DNA from: Caulobacter hibisci
GTDB lineage: Bacteria > Pseudomonadota > Alphaproteobacteria > Caulobacterales > Caulobacteraceae
Length of the DNA stretch: 64,000 nt
NCBI RefSeq assembly: GCF_016135805.1
Contig: NZ_JADWOX010000011.1
Span: forward strand, 62,001 to 126,000
Direction of reading: 5' to 3'
Both the position numbers and the translations under genes were made by a program. Below, one piece after another: positions 59,634 to 64,000 of this stretch. Position 1 is the stretch's first letter; every line of letters begins with the position of its first letter. Below the pieces are notes generated by a model. The model was not told the DNA's origin and did no database searches. It saw only the letters and a list, made by a program, of their open reading frames with translations.

Positions 59634-60040
59634 ATGGCTCGCATCGGCGCGCTCAAGGCCAGCCGCGACGGCTGCGTCGGCGCTATTCGTACGCTTCGGC
59701 GCGCGGCGCTAGCGTCGCCTTCAAGCCCCTCGACGGCGGCCCGGCCAAGGGCCAACGGTCGCATCGGGCCTTTGCCGAGGGTGCGGAAAATCGGCGCGAC
59801 CTGAAAATGCGCCTTGGGCGGGGCGTGATCTCCTGGCGATCGCCTCGACGCCCGTGCTTCCAGGCGCCGATCGGCGCCCGGCCCTTGCCACCGAAGAGGG
59901 CTTGGCGCTGGCCTGAACCGACCGACCCGCAAGAGCAAGCCCGACCGCGAGCCCGAGGCCGAGGAGGACTGACCGGCCAAAGCGCCCGCGCCCCTCGGCG
60001 GCGGGGCGCCCCTTTCGCCGTCCGAGCCGCCGCCCCAGGC
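59585..60040. repeat. Right arm of the DUF736 inverted duplication
   Basis: Reverse copy of 58912-59385 with substitutions and small indels, including a degenerate version of the terminator hairpin near 59995-60015. Confidence 0.75.
59634..59972 (+). pseudogene. Decayed DUF736 copy
   Basis: From ATG 59634 the first ~30 codons read ARIGALKASRDGCVGAIRTL, then the frame is lost; FKPLDGGPAKGQRSHRAFAE and FQAPIGARPLPPKRAW continue in another frame to the TGA at 59970-59972. Several frameshifts and substitutions. An inverted duplicate of the intact copy at 58981-59331. Confidence 0.85.
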
Positions 60041-60117
60041 GCTCGCCGCCTGCCGAGACGGAGCCGGACCATCCTTCGGCGGCCCGGCTCGCTCCCAGGT
60101 TTACGGCGCGGCCGGGT

Positions 60118-62310
60118 CTAGGTCAGCGCGTTGTCGTCCCCGACAGACGCCTCATCGCCACCGGTCTCGTGGGGTGTGCCCGGCGTGGCCGGGCCGTCCG
60201 GGGCGGACGGCTCGCCGCCGTCCGGCGCGGCGCGAGCGTCTTCAAGGGCATCGTCTTCGATGTCCCCTTGCTGGCTATCCGCGCCGTCCTGGGGCGGCAT
60301 CAGAGCCAGCGGTCGTGTGCGCAGGAGAGGCGGCAGCCACGCGGCCCGGACCAGATCGGGCTCGGCGGCGGTGACGAGGTCGGTCTTCTTCAGGCCCGAC
60401 AGGCGCCGCGCGGTGTCGGCGGAGACGCCATCGGCGACGGCGGCCAGGACGTGGGCCTTGGTGACCCGGGTGAGGTAGTGCTCGGCGGTCGGACGCCAGA
60501 ACGCGGTCATGTCCAGACCCGTGGCGGTCGCCAGGGCCTCGGCATGGGCCAAGCCCGATCGGCGTCCCGAGAAGCTGCGCACCGCGTCCAGCGTCCGCGC
60601 CACGCAGAAGGCCAGTAGACTGGCGCGGCTGTCGGCGTCGAGCCCGATGACGAACGCCCACGTCTCGTCCGGATCATCCGGCAGCTGCTTGGCCCAGGCG
60701 TCATGGCGCGCTTCCATGGCTTCCAGGGCAGGGCTGGCCTTCAACGTGTCGCCGAAGTTGGGCAGGCGGGTCGAGCCCGCCGTGACCTCTAGGCAAGAGG
60801 CGCGGGCCACCCCGTGGAAGGTGTTCAGCGCCATCACGTGGGTCAGGGCGACCAAGGCGAGGTCGGGGTCGTTGGCCAGGGCAAGGCGCAGGCCCGCCGT
60901 GCGGTGGGCGGTCAGTTCGGCGACGAGCTTGGCCGACAGCGGCGCGCTGGCCTCACCCTCGGGCTCTTCGTCCGAGCTGGGGCTGGGCCGATCAGCCCCG
61001 GCCTCGTCGTCTTCGCCGTCATCCTCGTAACCCTCGCCCTCGTCGCCCGGCGCGGCGACGACGTCCTCGGGGCGCACGAAGCCGCGATCGATGCGCACGA
61101 GACCGTCATAGCCGAGCACCACGAAGGCGCCAGCGCGGGCGAGGTCTTCGGGGGCGTAGGCCTCTTGGCCGTCGCGACCGAGGTCTTCCTCGATGGCGCT
61201 CAGGCGGGCTTCGACCTCGGCGGGCAGGTCTTCGATGCCGTCCCAGGTCCGGCCCAGATCGCCGTATTCAAGCTTCAAGGCGTCGCGCTCGTCCTGGCGT
61301 TCGGCGCTGAACGCCGGGGGCTTGGCCCACACGCGGGTGAGGCCGTGACCGTGCGGGTACTGCAGATGGGTCTCGCACCACTTCCAGCCCTCGGCCGCCA
61401 CCTCTTCGACGATGGCCGACAGCTTCTCGTCGACGAGGCGATCGACCAGGGTGACGTTGGACAGATAGCCGCCCTGATCGTCGGCGAAGAGGTCGCGCGC
61501 GACCACGCCGCCTGCGGCCAGATAGGCGTCCAGGCCGATGAAGACGGCCCGCCGGTCGTCGGCCCGGACCGTGGTCTCGGTCATGGCCCGACGAATGGCG
61601 CTGGGATGGGCTTCGCGGTGGGTTTTGAACACCTGGAGCTGGCGCTCGTGGTCTTCGGTGGCGCAAAAGGCCATGAGCTGGTCGAGCGTCAGCTCGTCCG
61701 CCCGATAGGCCTTGATCAGCGCGGGCGAGGCGGCCGACAGACGCAGGCGCTCGCGCACGACGCCTGCGGCGACGCCAAAGCGTGCGCCGATTGCTTCGGC
61801 GCCCCAGCCATGGCGCACGGAGAGGTCCTTGAAGGCCTCGAACTCGTCGGCCGGGGGCAGCGGTTCGCGACCGACATTCTCGTCGAGGCTGACCTCCACG
61901 GCGTCGTTGGTCTCGTCCACCAGACAGCGCACGAGCGCCCCACGCGGGATCAGCTTGCGCTTGGCCAGCAGGCGCAGCGCAAGGCGACGGCCTTCACCGG
62001 CCGTGACCAGCGCATAGCCGGTCTCGCTGCCGTCCGCGCGCCGCTCGGGCTTGACCACCGGCGGCTGGATGATGCCCTTGGCCAGGATCGAGGCGGCGCG
62101 CGCCTCGATGACGGCGGGCCTGTGGCCGCCCTTGCGGACGTTGTCGGGCGAGGCCTTGAGCTTGCTCAAGGGATAGACCCGTTCTTCCCCGGAGCGGACG
62201 GCGCCGCCGTCGGTGAGGAGGAAGAACTTGGCGCCGACGGCGTCGAGCGCCGCGCCGCCCTGAATGGCGGGCACGGCGGCGTCCTGGGCGGTTTGACTGG
62301 AAGCGGACAT
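60118..62310 (-). CDS. Large ParB/Spo0J-type nuclease-domain protein
   Basis: 730 residues from ATG 62310 (SASSQTAQDAAVPAIQ). ParB N-terminal domain: YPLSKLKASPDNVRKGGHRP, VIEARAASILAKGIIQPPVV, ALVTAGEGRRLALRLLAKRK, ENVGREPLPPADEFEAF; then a helix-turn-helix region (IGARFGVAAGVVRERLRLSA). A long acidic linker (residues ~440-490) leads to a C-terminal helical domain. Found beside DUF736 genes in this element class; likely a DNA-binding protein of the element rather than chromosomal ParB. Confidence 0.88.
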   Translation of the reverse strand: MSASSQTAQDAAVPAIQGGAALDAVGAKFFLLTDGGAVRSGEERVYPLSKLKASPDNVRKGGHRPAVIEARAASILAKGIIQPPVVKPERRADGSETGYALVTAGEGRRLALRLLAKRKLIPRGALVRCLVDETNDAVEVSLDENVGREPLPPADEFEAFKDLSVRHGWGAEAIGARFGVAAGVVRERLRLSAASPALIKAYRADELTLDQLMAFCATEDHERQLQVFKTHREAHPSAIRRAMTETTVRADDRRAVFIGLDAYLAAGGVVARDLFADDQGGYLSNVTLVDRLVDEKLSAIVEEVAAEGWKWCETHLQYPHGHGLTRVWAKPPAFSAERQDERDALKLEYGDLGRTWDGIEDLPAEVEARLSAIEEDLGRDGQEAYAPEDLARAGAFVVLGYDGLVRIDRGFVRPEDVVAAPGDEGEGYEDDGEDDEAGADRPSPSSDEEPEGEASAPLSAKLVAELTAHRTAGLRLALANDPDLALVALTHVMALNTFHGVARASCLEVTAGSTRLPNFGDTLKASPALEAMEARHDAWAKQLPDDPDETWAFVIGLDADSRASLLAFCVARTLDAVRSFSGRRSGLAHAEALATATGLDMTAFWRPTAEHYLTRVTKAHVLAAVADGVSADTARRLSGLKKTDLVTAAEPDLVRAAWLPPLLRTRPLALMPPQDGADSQQGDIEDDALEDARAAPDGGEPSAPDGPATPGTPHETGGDEASVGDDNALT

Positions 62311-62336
62311 GGAGTGATCTCCCGTAGGGTTGGGGG

Positions 62337-62355
62337 CAGGCGCGGGTTGCGCCTG
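62337..62355. promoter_or_regulatory. Leader hairpin of the ParB-like gene
   Basis: CAGGCGC-GGGTT-GCGCCTG lies 26 nt upstream of the ParB-like ATG, flanked by GGGG and CCCC runs. In the 62311-62611 gap nothing else was recognised apart from the arm and hairpin at its end. Confidence 0.35.
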
Positions 62356-62580
62356 ACCCCTGCCCGTCGGCGAGACCGGGGGGTGCAAACGGAGCGGCGG
62401 TTTCGCGGGGACCCGGCTGCAGCCGTCGCAGCGCTCGCGCTTCTCGCCGCCCTCGCGCCCGCGAAGCTGGGCGGAAACCGATGCGAAGTGCGCCAGGGGG
62501 CAGGGCCCCCAAGCCCGCGGACGCGTCAGCGTTCGCCCGCCAGAACGCCGCGCCAGCGGCCCGCCGCCGTCGCCTCCGTG

Positions 62581-62604
62581 GCGGCCCGGCGCGTGCCGGG
62601 CCGC
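62581..62604 (-). terminator. Terminator-like hairpin after the DUF736-like gene
   Basis: Perfect 10-bp stem GCGGCCCGGC / GCCGGGCCGC, 4-nt loop, 7 nt past the stop codon. The same hairpin recurs in the inverted copy at 63516-63539. No T tract. Confidence 0.55.
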
Positions 62605-62611
62605 TCGGCGT

Positions 62612-62935
62612 CTAGAAGGGCCAGGCGTGCAGCCGCACCTCGACCAGCTCCAGTCCGCCCTCCAGGTCGGCGGGGACGAGGTTGGCGCGAACGACCCGTC
62701 CTTCCGCGCCTGGCACGCAGATCACCAGCAGCAGGTCATCGAACAGCTTTTCTCCGGCCAGGCGGCGGCCGTAGCCAATCTCCTGGCCGCCGACCTCGAC
62801 GGTGTAGAGGAGGCGGGTCGGGTCACTGGTCTCGGCATGCGGCACGATGGTGACCTCATCGCCGCCGCCGATGATGAAGTGGCCCTCGAAGCATCGGTTG
62901 GCGCCGTTGTGCTGGAAGTAGCCGATGGTGGTCAT
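62612..62935 (-). CDS. DUF736-like protein
   Basis: 107 residues beginning TTIGYFQHNGANRCFEGHFI, like the DUF736 N-terminus, then VPHAETSDPTRLLYTVEVGG and LLLVICVPGAEGRVVRANLV. Family assignment is by the N-terminal motif and genomic setting. Intact; an inverted, frameshifted copy lies 250 bp away. Confidence 0.65.
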   Translation of the reverse strand: MTTIGYFQHNGANRCFEGHFIIGGGDEVTIVPHAETSDPTRLLYTVEVGGQEIGYGRRLAGEKLFDDLLLVICVPGAEGRVVRANLVPADLEGGLELVEVRLHAWPF

Positions 62936-63187
62936 GGGGTGGATCCTTCTGCTCGCCCGCTGGGCGGGACGGCGGCGCTCGCGCCGGGGGGCTCAGGACC
63001 GGCGTCACCCGAAGGGCCGCAGCAACCGCGAAGGACACGTCCGCCCAGAGTTTTCTGATCTGCGCAGCAGCCGCGAGGAGCCGCATCGCGGCGGGGAGAA
63101 AAGTCTTGGGCGGCGTGTTGTCGACCGGTTCGCCCCCGGCGTTGCTGGCCGCTCGTCCGCCGACGGGGCAGGAGAAGGTTCGATCCC

Positions 63188-63508
63188 ATGACCACCATCG
63201 GCTACTTCCAGCACAACGGCGCCAACCGATGCTTCGAGGGCCACTTCAACGGTCCCTGGCGGCGAGGTATCCATGGTGCCGCATGCCGAGACCAGTGACC
63301 CGACCCGCCTCCTCTACACCGTCGAGGTCGGCGGCCAGGAGATCGGCTGCGGCCGCCGCCTGGCCGGAGAAAAGCTGTCCGACGACCTGCTGCTGGTGAT
63401 CTGCGTGCCGGGCAGGGAAGGCCGTGTCGTCCGCGCCAACCTCGTCCCGCCAACCTGGAAGGCGGCTTGGAGCTGGTCGAGGTGCGGCTGCACGCCTGGC
63501 CCTTCTAG
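63188..63508 (+). pseudogene. Frameshifted inverted copy of the DUF736-like gene
   Basis: Starts as the intact copy (TTIGYFQHNGANRCFEGHF) but a rearranged stretch near 63247-63275 is 2 nt shorter and shifts the frame; PHAETSDPTRLLYTVEVGGQ resumes in another frame, and a later CCCC to CCC loss shifts it again. Ends at the TAG equivalent to the intact stop. Confidence 0.85.
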
Positions 63509-63515
63509 GCGCCGA

Positions 63516-63539
63516 GCGGCCCGGCACGCGCCGGGCCGC
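63516..63539 (+). terminator. Hairpin after the decayed copy
   Basis: Same 10-bp stem GCGGCCCGGC / GCCGGGCCGC as at 62581-62604, 4-nt loop, duplicated along with the gene. Confidence 0.5.
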
Positions 63540-63634
63540 CCCGGAAGGCGAGCGCGGCGGGCCGCTGGGGCGTTGGGCGGTTGAGGCGAAAGCAGGGCCT
63601 AGGCGCGGATGGTCGAACGAGGCAAAGCTTGGCC

Positions 63635-64000
63635 ATGAGCAAAATGCTGATGACCACCCGCCATCGGGCCGACGAACGCTTCCACGAGGCCAAGTGTTGG
63701 GACCGGTGGTTTGGCGAGGTGGCCCGCGCGCGAGCCGACTTCGCCGACTATCTGCGCGACGAGGAGCCGTGGGAGCCGCTCTCCAACGAAACCGCCAGCA
63801 TGAGCGTCCTGGCGACGGCCGCTGTGCGCGCGGGACTTCTGGCCACGACCGAGACGCTCTGCTGGAAGCATCAGAGCGACCATCGTAAGGCCTGTCGCGG
63901 CGGTCGCTTGGATCTGTGGGTCGCCGATCCGGTGTTCCGACGCGCCTGGGCGTTCGAGGCCAAGCAGATCGACGCCCGACCCGGGACGCGCGAGGCAACC
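63635..64000 (+). CDS. Partial gene running off the window; unknown, nuclease-like motif
   Basis: Open from ATG 63635 through the window end (at least 122 codons). Begins SKMLMTTRHRADERFHEAKC; contains WFGEVARARADFADYLRDEE and, near the end, RLDLWVADPVFRRAWAFEAK. The Asp-x(n)-Glu-x-Lys spacing in that last part resembles a PD-(D/E)XK nuclease core, but no family was recognised. The rest lies beyond the window. Confidence 0.55.
   Translation, partial: MSKMLMTTRHRADERFHEAKCWDRWFGEVARARADFADYLRDEEPWEPLSNETASMSVLATAAVRAGLLATTETLCWKHQSDHRKACRGGRLDLWVADPVFRRAWAFEAKQIDARPGTREAT

Larger units (their letters stand above)
62550..63058. repeat. Left arm of a second inverted duplication (DUF736-like gene)
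   Basis: The gene at 62612-62935 with ~60-120 bp on each side is repeated in reverse at 63090-63575. Long identical blocks occur, for example over the start codon and around CCGCATGCCGAGACCAGTGA. Confidence 0.8.
63090..63575. repeat. Right arm of the second inverted duplication
   Basis: Reverse copy of 62550-63058, closely similar by eye over the coding part. Arm centres meet near 63075. Confidence 0.75.

Noticed and set aside
60814..62853. Long plus-strand open frame (~679 codons) opposite the ParB-like gene
   Set aside because: Antisense shadow; the minus strand has a recognisable ParB domain.
1..64000. tRNA genes, rRNA genes, integrase or insertion sequences
   Set aside because: None recognised by reading; the element's ends are probably outside the window, so ICE versus plasmid stays open.

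Overview
The window looks like a high-GC alphaproteobacterium of the Caulobacterales (Caulobacter / Phenylobacterium / Asticcacaulis type). Reasons: FecI-FecR-TonB receptor loci, an alphaproteobacterial LexA box (GTTC-N7-GTTC type) in front of an imuA-imuB-dnaE2 operon, and a lasso-peptide locus of the astexin/caulosegnin kind with a dedicated isopeptidase. Most of the window is a conjugative element (integrative element or plasmid; no integrase, attachment site or tRNA was seen) plus its cargo.

Layout. 0-6.5 kb: LysR regulator, Tat-exported GH43-like protein, then a minus-strand FecI-like sigma / FecR / TonB receptor unit whose receptor gene is fused out of frame to the tail of a carbohydrate-active enzyme gene. 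7.0-19.85 kb: plus-strand conjugation module traG, a ribbon-helix-helix gene, a frameshifted PHB-depolymerase gene, then trbB-C-D-E-J-K-L-F-G-I. 19.9-23.3 kb: DUF2147 and DUF2236 genes (the latter with an in-frame stop), a divergent TetR, a LysR. 23.3-29.8 kb: nucleotidyltransferase-HEPN protein, a truncated KAP-type NTPase remnant, and a 1721-residue ATPase with an N-terminal nuclease-like domain (candidate defence gene). 30.3-40.9 kb: complete lasso-peptide locus: ECF sigma, FecR, TonB receptor, isopeptidase (plus strand) facing GntR, two precursor genes, B and C maturation genes (minus strand). 41.2-49.2 kb: minus-strand transfer/replication core: two DUF2285-type genes, DUF736, AlpA-like HTH, RepA, ParA, RHH, DUF2840, TraF-like peptidase, lytic transglycosylase, DUF3363 relaxase, with an XRE gene at its end. 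49.6-55.7 kb: SOS mutasome operon imuA-imuB-dnaE2-alkB. 55.8-64 kb: small accessory genes, XRE regulators, KTSC, two DUF736(-like) genes each with a decayed inverted copy, a ParB-like protein and a gene running off the end.

How it works together. The relaxase would nick the element, TraG would couple it to the Trb type IV secretion system, and RepA/ParA/RHH would maintain it. A 14-nt sequence (22 nt at two sites) lies upstream of traG, trbB and the DUF736 gene in the same orientation relative to each gene, which suggests shared control. The cargo gives the host a lasso peptide pair with predicted uptake and degradation, a putative antiviral ATPase and an SOS mutagenesis cassette.

Several genes are broken by small changes (sigma factor, PHB depolymerase, DUF2236, DUF6499-DUF2285) or by rearrangement (TonB receptor, KAP NTPase, inverted DUF736 copies). 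These may be real decay or, for the single-base indels, sequencing error.
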